64,000 nucleotides of DNA from Pollenia angustigena. Taxonomy: Eukaryota; Arthropoda; Insecta; Diptera; Polleniidae. Each line of letters opens with the position of its first letter. Positions within the stretch are counted from its first letter, which is position 1. Position numbers and translations under genes: made by a program. The stretch covers positions 216,112,208-216,176,207 of the forward strand of contig OV884058.1 of NCBI GenBank assembly GCA_930367215.1, read 5' to 3'. This document shows positions 34,604-46,623 of the stretch, piece by piece. The notes beneath the pieces were generated by a model. It did no database searches. It was given only the letters and a program-made list of their open reading frames with translations, and had not been told where the DNA came from.

Positions 34604-36944
34604 ATGTAAACAAAGCGTCTCATCGAGTGGACAATGACTACTTGATTACAAAAGTATAAGAATGTGATCCTTTTAAATTTACACATTTGTATTACATTGC
34701 GTGCGCAACAAAAATGCAAATAAAAAACGAATACACCCAAAAATCAAATGTGTACGAAACGATGTAAAAATTACCAACGTTGAACTTTGTTTTGAATGTA
34801 AATTTAAGCGTATGAATAAATCAAGAAAAACAGTGATTTTGCAGTTCTCTGTTATCAATACACAACATCCGATAAAATGTGAGCGGGATCGTAGAGGTGG
34901 GCGTGGCACAAAATAGATTTATTTATTCATTTATTAACGCACCATGGTAATATTTGGCATAGCCGACTATAGCACTCTTACATGTTTAAAAAAATTAAAA
35001 TCTACAGATTTTATTAAAATAAATTACATCGTTCCATACGCACTAATAAAAGAAAAAATAGAACTTACCTTATACATACTTCCACTACTAGAACTATATA
35101 TTTAGAGAAGTCGTACTGCCTTAATTTATTGTTTAAAATGCATATTTGTTACCAGAAAAATAAATAGTTTTTTCCCAAAAGATATTTGTAACGAAAAAGT
35201 TAATTAGGTTATCAATAACAAAAAAAAAAAATAAATTTTACTTTAATTGGTTGCCACAATCAAAAAAAAAAATATATTATGATAATGGTAAAAGATTCCC
35301 AATTGAAAATAAAGGAATTTGCTCTTAACCTTTACAAAAAATAATAATAGTAATTATTTTCAGTTCTTGAGTTATTTTTTGAATTAAAAACAAAAAAGTC
35401 CATGTAAAACAGTTATTTTTCAACTGAAAAATAAAGGTCTTATACATATATGTTACTCTTAAAAAGGGAGTTTTATTAAGCCATCATAAATTAAAACTCA
35501 GTTGAGGAATAAAAGATCGAATAAAACTCTTAAAACGAAAATTTTATCCAGCCGTCAAAAAATAAAACTTATTTCAGGAGTTTAATTTTGACCGACATTT
35601 AATTTACCTCATTTTTTGTACATTGACACCCAACGCTTGTCGCTGGTCAGATCACTACAATTTGCAAAGCAGTGTTATCTAATCAGCTCGCACTGCAATT
35701 AAACTAAGCGTCATTTAAACAAAAAAGAAGAAAAACAAAATGAGTGTTAAGGTACGTTCAGACTGATGAAATATTTGATAGCAAACAGCAAATATTTCAC
35801 TAACGTAGTCTGAACACAAAATATTTGTGAGTGTCAAATAAAATAACAGCTGATTTTGAGCAAATAAAAGTATTTGCCGGCAAACAAATATTTGTCCAAT
35901 GTGAACATGGTGTGAACACAAAAAATCAAATATTTTAGTAGTTTTTGAGCAAACAGTTATTTGATGTTACAAAAAAATTGTAAGAGCAAACAACAACAAA
36001 TAATTTTAGCCTGTTACCTATAGAAGCAATTGTTCTTGTAAGTTTTCGGATTCTTTACAGTTTTAAAGATTTTTTTATAATTATTAGACTTTGCTATTAT
36101 ACTGCTATTGGCAAATGTTTGCCATTCCTTATAGTTTTAGGCACTTTTAGTAAATTTTATGGTTTTGTTTGAAATGTTGAAATTGTTCGCGAATTTTTGC
36201 TATTTTTGCAAAAATTTTTTTTGGTTTTTCCCGACATTTTGTTTTTTTTAACCGATTAAGCAATTTCAAATAAATTTTAGGGTTTGTTTCCAAGTTTGCA
36301 ATTTTTCGCGAATTTTAACCATGTTCGTGATAGAAGCGATTTCTTTCTGTGATTCTTTGCAGATTTAACGATTTTTAATAACTATTAGGCTTTGCTATCA
36401 AATTGCAAATTTCCGCTAATTTGGCCATTTTTACTATTTGTGAAATATACATTAGACCGTTCCTTATTTGTTTTTTTTTTTTGAACTTGTTTCAGGGCAA
36501 GCACTAAAAACATTTTATTTTGTCTCAAAAAACCACACACAAAATTTGAGCAGGATAGAACATTTTTTTGTTCTGCCTCCAAGCACTATTTATTTTCACT
36601 TGGATTGATTTGGAATTATTGAGTCACATAATTCTTATGGTCTTTCATTTAGTCGTTAATGAAACAGCGACGATCCCACATGTTTCGTGGATGCCTAAAT
36701 AATGTTTTTCCAACTTTACACTAATACAACTGCATTACAATTTTATCCATCTTACAAGTATTCAAAGGTGTCAGTCAGGGTTTAAAAGCACCCATCATCT
36801 GGATGCTTTTTATTTTTGCTTTTGCCACTGCTATTGAAATTTTTAATTTTTTTTTCCAATAGTCAATGTTTTGTTTTTTGTTAAGTTAAGTTTTATTTCA
36901 TAATTTACGAATAGTTGGGTAAAATTTAAGAGAAAGTGCTAGAT
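34604..36944. other. No gene recognised; imperfect hairpin near 35759-35814
   Basis: CAGACTGATGAAATATTTG pairs imperfectly with CAAATATTTCACTAACGTAGTCTG, and CAAATATT motifs recur to 35940. This may be a small MITE. The remainder is AT-rich with no supported coding sequence. Confidence 0.4.
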
Positions 36945-37207
36945 TAGTTTGGCAAAAAGCACGAATTCCAACACACTACGAAAAACACTCCATTGAGAAA
37001 CTGGAAAAATTAAACAATTAGTGGAGATCTATCGCAAAGAATCATAGTCGAAAAACTGAAACTCAAAACAAGGTCGAAAACGAATTTCAAGAGAAATTGG
37101 ATGAATTATTCGATATCGCACACGCAGACGCATTCGAATCAATAAAAATACAATAGGAAAAAGAGTTTTTATTAAGGCAGCGAGAAAAAGGAAGACCAGT
37201 ACCCATG

Positions 37208-37909
37208 CTCTGTAACTTTAGTGAGAACTTCTTGCATCGAAAAGATGTGAAACAGAATATACCATCGTTTCTCGAAAAGTGAGTGAAATGTGTGTCTGTA
37301 ACTCATGTCGAAAACTATCAAAAGAGATTACGTCGTTACGTTATAAATGTCATAATATTCACTCGAAGCCGATGTGACATTGCAGACGTTCAGAACGCCA
37401 GTAACACATATCGTTAACGGCGACCAAAATTTACCAAAAATTAAACAACGGCGGCGAAAATACAACCGTCGGCTATACCAAATTGTGAAAAGAGCGACTT
37501 TAATGTTTGTTGTTTGCAAACGAGCTTTGAAGACATTAGTATATTTTATTAAAATGATAGAAGCAAAATAATAAAACAATGAAAAATGTGCCAAGAACAA
37601 AATATTATTATTATAATTCTTTGCATTTTGCATTTTTAATTGTTTTTAAGTGTTAAAATTTTTTCTCGCCCCATTTTTATTCGTGAGTTTATTTGACAGT
37701 TCAAAGCGGAAACTTTTCTCACCAAAATGTTACAGACACACTTTTTCTGTAAATTGGCGAGTTATTTTCTTACGTGACAGCTTGTACTCGCCAAAAAAAG
37801 TTACAGACATAGTTAAGTGAGAAAAACAGCTGTTTGTTTCAATTTATGGCATTTTTGTTTCATTTCACACATTTCAATCCAGAACTTTCCCGACGCGAGA
37901 GTTACAGAA
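37208..37909. mobile_element. 702-bp TIR element with CATG duplication, inside the transposase-like pseudogene
   Basis: CATG abuts both ends (37204-37207, 37910-37913). Ends CTCTGTAACTTTAGTGAG and, reversed, TTCTGTAACTCTCGCGTCG. Excision of the element plus one CATG rejoins the coding pieces GRPVPM and GTGCMIGTDK in one frame. Interior TCGCC/TTACAGACA repeats. Superfamily unknown. Confidence 0.6.
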
Positions 37910-38052
37910 CATGGGCACAGGTTGTATGATAGGAACAGATAAAATTGTCACGCAAAAAGAAAAGCAAAAAGCAATCCAGAAAGAACAAGAAAACCAGCGT
38001 AAAATAAAAGAAGATACACGAAAAGGGTTATATGAACAACAGACTCAAAGAG

Positions 38053-38390
38053 GTATACAATAATTTTTTACTAAAATTCAAATTTTTAAAAATATTCAGG
38101 TATGTGATGGAAAACGATTTTGAAAACAAAACGATTTGAAAACGATAATATCGTTTTCGGTATCTTTAAAAATTGATTTCTAATACATTTTCCTCCGTTT
38201 CCATTTATATATACTGTTAAATACTTAATTAAATATATTATTTAAACTGTATTTTGAACAAATAATAAAGACTTTACTTCAGAAATGGATTTTAAAATCG
38301 GTCGAAATTCATCACACCTGCTAAAAACTATCATTTTGAAAACGATCGTTTTTCATCACATACCTGATTATTAATATTGCTATACAACAG
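38053..38390 (+). other. Intron (or TSD-flanked insertion) with a nested MITE
   Basis: The boundaries read AAGAG|GTATAC and CAACAG|GTATGATTGAC, so GT-AG splicing would join QRG to MIDF in frame. AGGTAT occurs at both junctions, so a 6-bp-flanked insertion is also possible. Inside, 38099-38366 is an inverted-repeat element whose ends read AGGTATGTGATGGAAAACGA and, reversed, AGGTATGTGATGAAAAACGA. Confidence 0.5.
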
Positions 38391-38740
38391 GTATGATTGA
38401 CTTTGACGGCATAAACGATATTGAAGTTGTAGCATCACCGTCAGCAGAAAATGTAAAAGTGAATGAATGTAGCAAAACCCCACCAGTCATATCAAGAGGT
38501 AGAACTGACTTTTTTACACCAAGATTGCTTTCAACTTTGGATAAGTGTAAAATCTCTGATGGTGCTGCAGTTCATATCCTAAGTGCAACTGCTGACGCGT
38601 TAGGCCATCATATCGAAGATCTTATACTTAATCGTTCATCAATTCGACGCATGCGTCAGAAACATCGTGCAACAACAGCACAAAACATTGAAGCAAACTT
38701 CCCAGTAAAAAATGTGCTCCAAAAGGAGCAGGTTTTGTGT

Positions 38741-39274
38741 ATGAATTCATACCACAAATCGCTTCAAACCTGCTGATGGGATGCGTGATTTTTGTAAAGG
38801 GTGTTCCCGGTTTGGAGGACTATTTTCTGCTGACAATAAGCGCTTCTTTAAACATGCAAACAAAGCACTCCTAAAGTGCTTTTTAGGGGCTTACTATATT
38901 CACATATTCATTAATGTTTTGCTTTTACTTTTGTTTAAATGCCTTTTTCCAATCATTTTCGCATATTTTTATTTTTTTTCGGTTTGCAACCTTCTTCATT
39001 GTCAGCACTAAAATAGCAGCTTTTTTGTGTATTTTATTCTGTATCATTTACTGCTTTATAAAAGCTCTTTTATTGAAGCGCTCGATTATGCGCTTTTTCT
39101 CTTAAGTGCTTCAAAAAACCCAAATTTTTTTTACTGGGTTTGATGTAAGTAATTTAATATGTGTCTCCGTGTTTGTCTTTTGCTTTTCTTTCGGATCGTC
39201 TTTTATCTTCTATTTGCTTTTGCAAGTTTTGAGTATAAGTAAAAAAAATTTAATTTCTTATTTCATTATCTTAT
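38741..39274. other. Probable insertion inside the pseudogene, unclassified
   Basis: The protein family expects a catalytic block between IEANFP and LLGIPKL; this stretch instead shows a hairpin (AGCAGGTTTTGTG ... CAAACCTGCT at 38730-38774) and AGCACTT/AAGTGCTT repeats. No clean duplication was found, so its borders are approximate. Confidence 0.35.
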
Positions 39275-39914
39275 CTCAAGGTATCGATAAATTACTTGGC
39301 ATTCCAAAGTTAAAATCATAGAGTAGAAAAGAAATTTCAGAAGCCGTGTTAAATTCAGTAAAAGAATATAAAATCCTTGATGAAGTTCAAATTGTTTGCT
39401 TCGACACAACTGCACATAAAACGGGTGTAGTAAATGGTGCTGCATCTCTGCTTTAAGGAAAACTAGGGCGTAATTTATTATATTTTCCATGCAGACACCA
39501 TATTTACGAGTTGTTACTCCGAAAAGTATTCGAAATTAGAGTTGCTACAACAGCCGCACCAGAAGTACTAATTTTTAATCGATTTAGCAAACACTGGATT
39601 AATATTGATAAGACAAATCACAAAAGTTGCTTAGAAGATGAACACGTTGTTAAAGTATTAACTGCTGAAGAACGTGAAGTAATCTTAAATTACTGTCTTG
39701 TTAATTTGAAGCAAACTTACAGTAGACGCGATTACAAAGAATTATTACAATTAGTTATTAGTTTTCTTGGTGGTACGGCGCCGAATTTTAACACCTTTCG
39801 ACTACCTGGTGGTCTCATGCTAGATGGATGTCAAAAGCTATTTATACACTTAAAATTTATTTGTTCCGTAATCAATTTAATATGACAAAAAAAGCGCTGA
39901 AAAGTATACGTAGT

Positions 39915-41880
39915 GTGTCGTGTGCACCCTGTTGACATAACCGAAAGAGGTTGGCAAATTTTATAATTTAATGTAAAGGCTGAATGACGAAATATGGCCA
40001 GGGAGCCATATTGGCTGGCCGAGGTTTCGTGGCCAAGAAAAATTAAAATGTCGGCCCTTTTTGCTTTTTGAAGATGTCGAGTGAAGGTGGAGTTTGTGGC
40101 CGGAGAAACACCATAAATTAAATTTTGTTTAAAATATTTATTAATTGTTTTAGTAAAATTATCTCATTAAATAGTAAATTCAAAGTAAAGAAAAATATTG
40201 AAATACCATAATCGTAAAGCCCAAGAGCCGAACCACACCATCGCCAACTCCATCCAGCGTGGGAGAAGCGGAGTAGCACTACCACTCCTGGGGTGTTTTG
40301 GTATTGTTAGGTTTTCCTACCCATACATAACATTAACCCGAACTAGTGAGACGTACGTGTAAACAGTTCCTTTTTTTATATATATCTTTTAACAAAAGAA
40401 ACACAAAAAGAAATAATATGATTAATAAAATAAATTAATAAGAGAAATTATATAGATTCAGGTGAGAACTTTCGGGTGTGTCGTTTTACATTCCGCGGGG
40501 TAAGTTTTCTTTGAAAGCCACGCGTGCGCGACAGGTTAGGGAGAGCTCTCGTCAACCAGGGGTAGAAGTACCGGTGATTGCTAAGTTTGCCTGTAGTTAC
40601 ATGTAGTTTCCCTTAAAACAAAACAAACAAAAAAAAAAATAAAATAAAAAAAAGATAAAAATTTATAAGTAAAAGAAAAAGGAATTCGTAGGAGTAAATT
40701 TGTTGTGAGACTAGGAATTACGCGTACCCCCGGACACAATACGGACGGACAGGAAAACCCAGTTTCATCCCTGCTTGGTGCCTAAATAGCCGGAAGGTCA
40801 TAGGAGTAGTCCCGCTTAAATTTGAGTCCTGAAAAGGAATGCTGTAATTGCGTAGGAGTAAAAAAACCGTGTGCCAAATAAAAACTCAATAATTTCTTGT
40901 TAAAACAAAATTAATTTATTGAAGGAAATTAAAAAAATTGTAAAGTAAATTGGAAAGAAAAACTAAATCTCGTAAAGTTCGGCTTAAGGCTAAAACTAAA
41001 AAAAAATTAAAAGCTGTTTTTGTGGAATTGGGAAGCTGATAATTTAAATTTAAATTTGAAAGTAAGCAATTTGAATTTAAGTTGAAAATAAAATTGAATT
41101 TTGATACTCTGACTTTAAAGTTAAAATTTATTAATTTGGATTAAAAATAAAAATAAAATTAGCGTTCAATAAATATTTAAAACTTTGAACATCGATTTAC
41201 AAAGTAAAATTTAAATTAAATTAAAAATAACCTTAAGAATTTAATAACTTGAATTTAGAATTAAAGTAAAATTAAATTTAATTAAAATAACATATAAAAT
41301 TTAATAAGTTGAAGTTAAATTAAAATCTTGGAAATCATTTTTCTTTTTCTTTGCTTTTTTTGATAAAATAAATAATTATTGTACAATTGTTAATAACAGA
41401 ATAAAACATGAATTTTGTAAATTTAAAATGAATTCGATAAAATTTTATCATTAACATGAGTGAGTAATTACAATTATAGGCGGTAAGTAGGGAAGATAAG
41501 GATTTGCAGGGTAACGTTGGGACATCCTTAAACCTGGAGGTCATGGCGGGATCATTCATCCCGAGTGGGAGGGTAACCGCTGGCGTAACACCAGCCAGCC
41601 AAATTGTTCGCTAGGTGAATTAGCAGGGAGATCAGAATTAACCTACTCGGTGCCCCTTTCTTTTCTTAAGTTTCATAAAATTGCTGATATGATTTTTTTG
41701 TGTGTGTGTGGGTAGGTATGTCCAGAGTGGTCGCAAGAACCACCCCCATCCGGCGAGCTCCAAGCCCGGCAAACGCGAGCATATCAGCGCCGCTTCCACT
41801 CTGGCAACACTCGTTTTTTTTTGTCATGTTTTGGTATGGCATTCGTAATACCATCAACCATAGCCGTACCACACACTACA
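39915..41880. mobile_element. Putative solo LTR (1966 bp) with 4-bp AGTG duplication
   Basis: It starts TGTCGTGTGCACC and ends CACACACTACA, i.e. TG...CA with short inverted ends TGT(C/A)GTGTG. AGTG flanks both sides (39911-39914, 41881-41884). Deleting it restores the coding path KSIRS-VCLFIVRIYVKAWF. No open frames over 100 codons, AT-rich interior with GC-richer patches at 40230-40330 and 40500-40560. A 4-bp duplication favours a Ty3/gypsy-type element; an LTR of this length would be long. Confidence 0.6.
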
Positions 41881-43184
41881 AGTGTCTGTCTTTTCATAGT
41901 TCGTATTTATGTAAAAGCCTGGTTTGGATGCACCAAAGCAATTGAAGCACCAAATCAAGACCTAAAATTAATAAAAAATATAATTGCTTATCCTGAACAA
42001 GATATAGCTTTTGCTTTGTTACAAAAAGTAAGCAATCACTTATGGTATTTGTCCGAAGAAGCAGTTGGTCTTTCATTCTTCGATTCTAATGTTAGTGTTG
42101 ATATTAAGAGAAAAATGGTTAAAGCAATTAATGTTCAAGAAAATAAAGAAAAATGCAAGCGGATCATAGCTAATCCAACAAATATTCTTCAAACATATTC
42201 ACAAAAAGTTTTAAGCGATTTTGTAAATTCCATCGGATTGGAATGAAGGATTTGAAGACTACGCTCAAGCATCTCAAAATTGTCAAAACTTATCTATAGT
42301 AAACGATGCTGCTGAAAGTGGTGCCAAATTCATTACAGATTATAATAATAAATTAACACACAAGAGAAACAATTCCTTTTTGAAGTGGTCAAAGAATATA
42401 ATATGAATTATCCCACTTTTAAAATGACTTCACTATTACACTAAATTTATATTAATATCCCAGCAAAAACTTGGTAATGACTTGCCATTACTGAACAACT
42501 TACTTTTCAATGACTACTTCATACCATCTGCATTACATAGAAGTAGTTTAGTAATGGCTGACATATAATCTGATACCTAAGTACTTGTGTATGAGTTGAT
42601 TAACTAAATTTATAATTCATTCATAATAAAATAATTTTTTTCAAATCTAATACAAATTCGTTTTATATATTTATTCTTACAATTTTTTTTTTTATTACAC
42701 TGAAAGAAAAATGCTTCATATATTTAATGAATCATTTTCATAAAAAAATACTCCTTGGGTAAATGAAAATGTTCATTGTCTAAATGGAATTTCATAGTTA
42801 TAATGAAGTATTTTCGTTAAAATCGCTTCATTGGATTTCGTAATTAAGTTAAAAATTTTCATTGAATATATGAAAACTTAAGTTTGTCCAAGTTAAACAA
42901 AAAATTTTAATTGGGAACATAAAAAAACAATATACAAACATAACTATATTCATAAATTAATACAAAACTATAGTTTCCTTAAAAAAAATGAATTAAAAAA
43001 ATTAAAATTTTCGTTATGACAATAAAAATGTCATTAAAGTTATGAAACAAAAACTCAATCCACTTTCAATCAACGTTTTTATTGTTATTAATAATAGCTT
43101 ATTATGGACAATTTAATCTCATATTTACGCTCTTAATTAAGTAAAAAACATAGTTTCTTTATGCAAAAACTAGACTGCCCCAGC

Positions 43185-43265
43185 AGACAAGGTGGTAGTG
43201 AGCTAGTCTATCAGCACCGAGCTTGCGCGATCGAATCCCACCAGAGACAGAAAAATATAAAAAAT
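43185..43265 (+). repeat. tRNA-like (SINE-like) segment
   Basis: AAGGTGGTAGTGAGCTAGTC resembles an A box and GCGATCGAATCCCACC a B box about 40 bases later, followed by an A-rich AAAATATAAAAAATAAAAC tail. A clean tRNA cloverleaf cannot be drawn, so a tRNA-derived SINE fragment is more likely than a tRNA gene. Confidence 0.35.
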
Positions 43266-44236
43266 AAAACAATGTAAAATAAAATAAGAAAAAACAGAAA
43301 AAAAGTAAAATAAAATAAGAAAAAATAGAAAAAAAATAAGAAAAAAAATTTTTTTTTAAAGTTATTACATGTTATGTAATTGTAATTTTGGTAACATCGG
43401 AGTATTAAGTTATTTAAGTCCCTATTTGTAGGCGAATGTGGAATGACTTATTTAACTCCCTATTTGTAAGCGAATGTGGCAATGACTTATTTAACTCCCT
43501 ATTTGTAAGCGAGGGTGGTAATTACTTGCCTCCAATGACATCACCGTGTTAAAATAATGAGTTAAAATGTCAATGTATAAGTAGTGAAGCGTCGCACAGT
43601 AGCGCCCGTAGAGCAAACGAGGTTGCAAAAATCAAAATTTTCATGAGCACCGACGAAGTTTTGAATAAACTCATGTTATAGGAAACTTTTCAACGATTTC
43701 AAATCTGCCACTCTTAATAATATCACATTTTTAGTTTAGAAGATATAGCTGTTCAAAGTTGACCGACTTTCGGTTTTCAAAAAAACACACAATTTTTAGT
43801 AAATTTGTTGCGATTTCAGGTGTAATATCACGAAAAATAGGTAACGAATCGCCTTATTTTTTGTTTGTATTGATTGATGCATTTATTAAATGTGTAATGA
43901 TAAAAAAAAAATGAACTGTTTGCTTTGTGTTTCTCCTGGTAAATCACTATTTAAAAACTATCCGTTTTTTCACTATTTTTCAACTTTGACGGAAAATAAC
44001 AAAAATCTATATTTTTCTATATTTGCCATATTTGCAAAATCTGTTCTTTGATTATTTCTTTACATAATTCAAAAATTTTATCTGCCCGTACGTGCCCGTT
44101 TGGCTTCTAGAGGTAAAAAAGGTTAAAAAGACATGGTTGCAGAAATTGTATGACAGTAGTTTGATCTAAAATCTAAAAAAACTACTCATTGAAATTAGCA
44201 GGTACGTACCTCACTTAAACAATACTTTGGCGTACA

Positions 44237-44535
44237 AATGGTCAAGAACAATATTGACTACAGGTAGGCACAAATCTTATTTGGACACGTGCATAATATC
44301 AAAATTGCATTATTCAGCCTAATTCCATTTGTATGCAGGGAACAGGTAAATTTTTCGGCATGGTAGCATAAGCCTATATATTGCAAATGGTCAAGAACAA
44401 TATTGACTACAGGTAGGCACAAATCTTATTTGGACACGTGCATAATATAAAAATGCATTATTCAGCCTAAATCCATATGTATGTAGGGAACAGGTACATT
44501 TTTCGGCATGGTAGCATAAGCCTATATATTGCAAA
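44237..44535 (+). repeat. Tandem direct repeat upstream of the Transib ORF
   Basis: Two nearly identical copies run CAAATGGTCAAGAACAATAT through GGACACGTGCATAATAT and CATGGTAGCATAAGCCTATA. Few differences (an extra base, CATTTGTATG versus CATATGTATG) point to recent duplication. It could be part of the 5' untranslated/promoter region of the transposase. Confidence 0.65.
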
Positions 44536-44619
44536 ATAAGCATAATGCCTGGATTAGTCTACGACTGAAAGTTGGCGCAACAATTACTGAAACCATTAAA
44601 CAATTTAAGTACTGAAAAC

Positions 44620-46623
44620 ATGGCGTTGAACAATTTTAAATTATTTGAACTGTTTAGAAAGTCAACCACACCAAATTTTTTCACGGAAGCTGCTTTAGAA
44701 GAACTTGATAGCTTATACGGAAATATTGAGAGAAGCGAAATTATAAAAAATAATTTTTATCTGATATATGCAAATATTAAGGCAAAATGGGTGAAATCTA
44801 ATCGAACCATTCAGAACTTCAACTCCAAATACGAGGACTGGCTTAATGAAGATACCATCCTGGATATATTGGCAGTAGATAAACCCACCACATCAACCAG
44901 AGGAGCAAAAGGAAGGCCAAAAAAAAGTATTGAGGAGTGTTCAATTTTCACAAGAAAGAGGAAACTTGCCGATGCCACCAATGACTTGACCACGAAGCAA
45001 TTATCGGAAGCGCTGTCTATTAAATTTACAAAGGATAGTGAAAGAGTTAGGTCGCACATAACCAAATCTGTTGCTGATGCAAGCCCACTGCGACTAAAAA
45101 GGATTAAGGAAAGCATTCCCACGCCCACAAACGCACACATTAAAAAGTATGGTTCCGAAGAAGCCTTGGCCTTGTTTATGGACTTAGAACTTTCCAAAGA
45201 GAAATATGAGAAACTACGGGCATCTTTAACGCGACACGGCGCTGACGTTTTACCCGGATACAAGCATATTACGCAAGCCAAAATAAATTCACGACCACTG
45301 CATACGGAATTTACGGAAGTCTCTGCGAAAGCCAATCTGCAGGATCTCATGGGCCATACAGCAAAACGGTTGTTGGAGAGTCTTCCTGAAAATGAGGTGA
45401 AAATTCTTCCTGAGAAGTTGACATTGATCAGCAAATGGGGCTGCGATGGATCATCCGGACAAAGCGTTTATAAGCAAAGGATATCTTCCGATGACGCTAC
45501 AATATCGGACGGAAATATGTTTATGGCATCTGTTGTTCCTTTGCGGCTTAAATCGGATGTTTCCCTTCACTGGAAAAATCCACGTCCGTCATCAGTGCAT
45601 TATTGCCGACCAATAATGTTTCAGTTTGCAAGGGAATCGGCAGAACTCATAAGGACCACGGTGAAGGACATTGAAGAACAAATAAGCAAGATTAAGCCTA
45701 CAAAGCTGCAAATTGGAGAAGGAAAATATATTGAATGCAATTACGAGTTCCATCTGACCATGGTTGACGGAAAAGTCGTAAACGAACTGACAGGAACAAC
45801 CTCAACAATGTCATGCCCGATTTGCAAAAAGAGTCAGAAGAACTTTGGTAATTTAAACGATTCTACAAATGAGGAGAATTACGAATATGGAATGTCACCA
45901 TTGCACGCAAGGATAAGGTGTATGGAATTCTTGCTAAAACTGGCGTATACCCTACCACAAGAGGAGGAAAACTTCGATGAAAATACATCAATAAAGGATA
46001 AGGAAAAGATCAGAAAGAAGCAAATACAGGATGCTTTTTTTAAACAAGTTGGACTAAAAGTAGACTGTCCCAAGCACGGATACGGTAACTCAAACGATGG
46101 AAACACTTCTAGGAGATTTTTTGAAAATGATGAGGCAGTAACTAGAATCACTGGAATTGACAATCAAATCGTGAAAAGATTGGGAACGATCTTGGATGTT
46201 TTAAACTGCAAAGAAAATGTCAATTCTACAAAATATGGAGAATATGCGTCGAAAACTGCATCTCTTTTAGCAGAAATGTATCCACAGAAGAAGTTGACCC
46301 CGACCGTCCATAAAATATTGGCGCATGGCAAAGATATAATTGAGTACCAGTCTTTGCCAATTGGAGAGCTTTCTGAAGAAGCACAGGAGTCTCTTAACAA
46401 ATTTTATAAAAAATATAGATTGCAGAACACATTCAAAGCATCAAGGGTAAGGCAAAATGAGGACCTCTTCAACATGTTGGCAGCATCTTCCGATCCACTT
46501 ATATCTTCCCTGCGGCATGTGAAGTCACGAATAGAGTTAGAAAATAATTATAGTTTAGAAATGGTTAGTCTTTTAGATATACCTTCTCTTACGAACTGTG
46601 ATGAATATTTTACAGAAAATTGA
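44620..46623 (+). CDS. Transib (RAG1-like) transposase, intact 667-aa ORF
   Basis: A cut-and-paste DDE transposase, the family from which the RAG1 core arose. Start chosen at ATG 44620 (MALNNFKLFELF); the frame is open from 44572 but without an earlier ATG. Numbered from this start: K/R-rich stretch GAKGRPKK near 95-102; WGCDGSS with D276 (RAG1 D600 position); YCRPIMFQFARES near 328-340; LTMVDGKVVNEL with D383 (RAG1 D708 position); CPIC with C399/C402, and HKILAH with H564/H569, matching the RAG1 zinc ligands; SEEAQESLNK with E590 (RAG1 E962 position). No stop or frameshift. It lies alone inside matching termini with a target duplication. No RAG2-like partner is present. Activity cannot be judged from sequence alone. 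Confidence 0.85.
   Translation: MALNNFKLFELFRKSTTPNFFTEAALEELDSLYGNIERSEIIKNNFYLIYANIKAKWVKSNRTIQNFNSKYEDWLNEDTILDILAVDKPTTSTRGAKGRPKKSIEECSIFTRKRKLADATNDLTTKQLSEALSIKFTKDSERVRSHITKSVADASPLRLKRIKESIPTPTNAHIKKYGSEEALALFMDLELSKEKYEKLRASLTRHGADVLPGYKHITQAKINSRPLHTEFTEVSAKANLQDLMGHTAKRLLESLPENEVKILPEKLTLISKWGCDGSSGQSVYKQRISSDDATISDGNMFMASVVPLRLKSDVSLHWKNPRPSSVHYCRPIMFQFARESAELIRTTVKDIEEQISKIKPTKLQIGEGKYIECNYEFHLTMVDGKVVNELTGTTSTMSCPICKKSQKNFGNLNDSTNEENYEYGMSPLHARIRCMEFLLKLAYTLPQEEENFDENTSIKDKEKIRKKQIQDAFFKQVGLKVDCPKHGYGNSNDGNTSRRFFENDEAVTRITGIDNQIVKRLGTILDVLNCKENVNSTKYGEYASKTASLLAEMYPQKKLTPTVHKILAHGKDIIEYQSLPIGELSEEAQESLNKFYKKYRLQNTFKASRVRQNEDLFNMLAASSDPLISSLRHVKSRIELENNYSLEMVSLLDIPSLTNCDEYFTEN

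Larger units (their letters stand above)
36945..42430 (+). pseudogene. Decayed transposase-like gene of an unnamed insect/Hydra repeat family, broken by three insertions
   Basis: Pieces in order: VWQKARIPT to REKGRPVPM (36945-37207), IGTDKIVTQKEKQKAIQKEQ (37914-38052), DFFTPRLLSTLDKCKISDGA to RRMRQKHRATTAQNIEANFP (38391-38740), LLGIPKLKS then VQIVCFDTTAHKTGVVNGAA then CRHHIYELLL (39275-39520), RRDYKELLQLVISFLGG (39710-39890), YVKAWFGCTKAIEAPNQDLK onward (41885-42245) and FITDYNNKLTHKRE (42320s). The FDTTA and CRHH boxes resemble the RNase-H-fold core of hAT-like transposases, but the superfamily is not certain. In-frame stops at 37023, 37153 and near 39456, a frameshift near 39815 and three insertions make it a pseudogene. 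Confidence 0.6.

Noticed and set aside
38393..38776. 127-codon frame as an independent host gene
   Set aside because: It continues upstream and downstream as pieces of the same decayed transposase-like gene with stops and insertions.
44811..45434. 207-codon open frame on the minus strand
   Set aside because: It is the antisense shadow of the Transib transposase; it has no recognisable domain.
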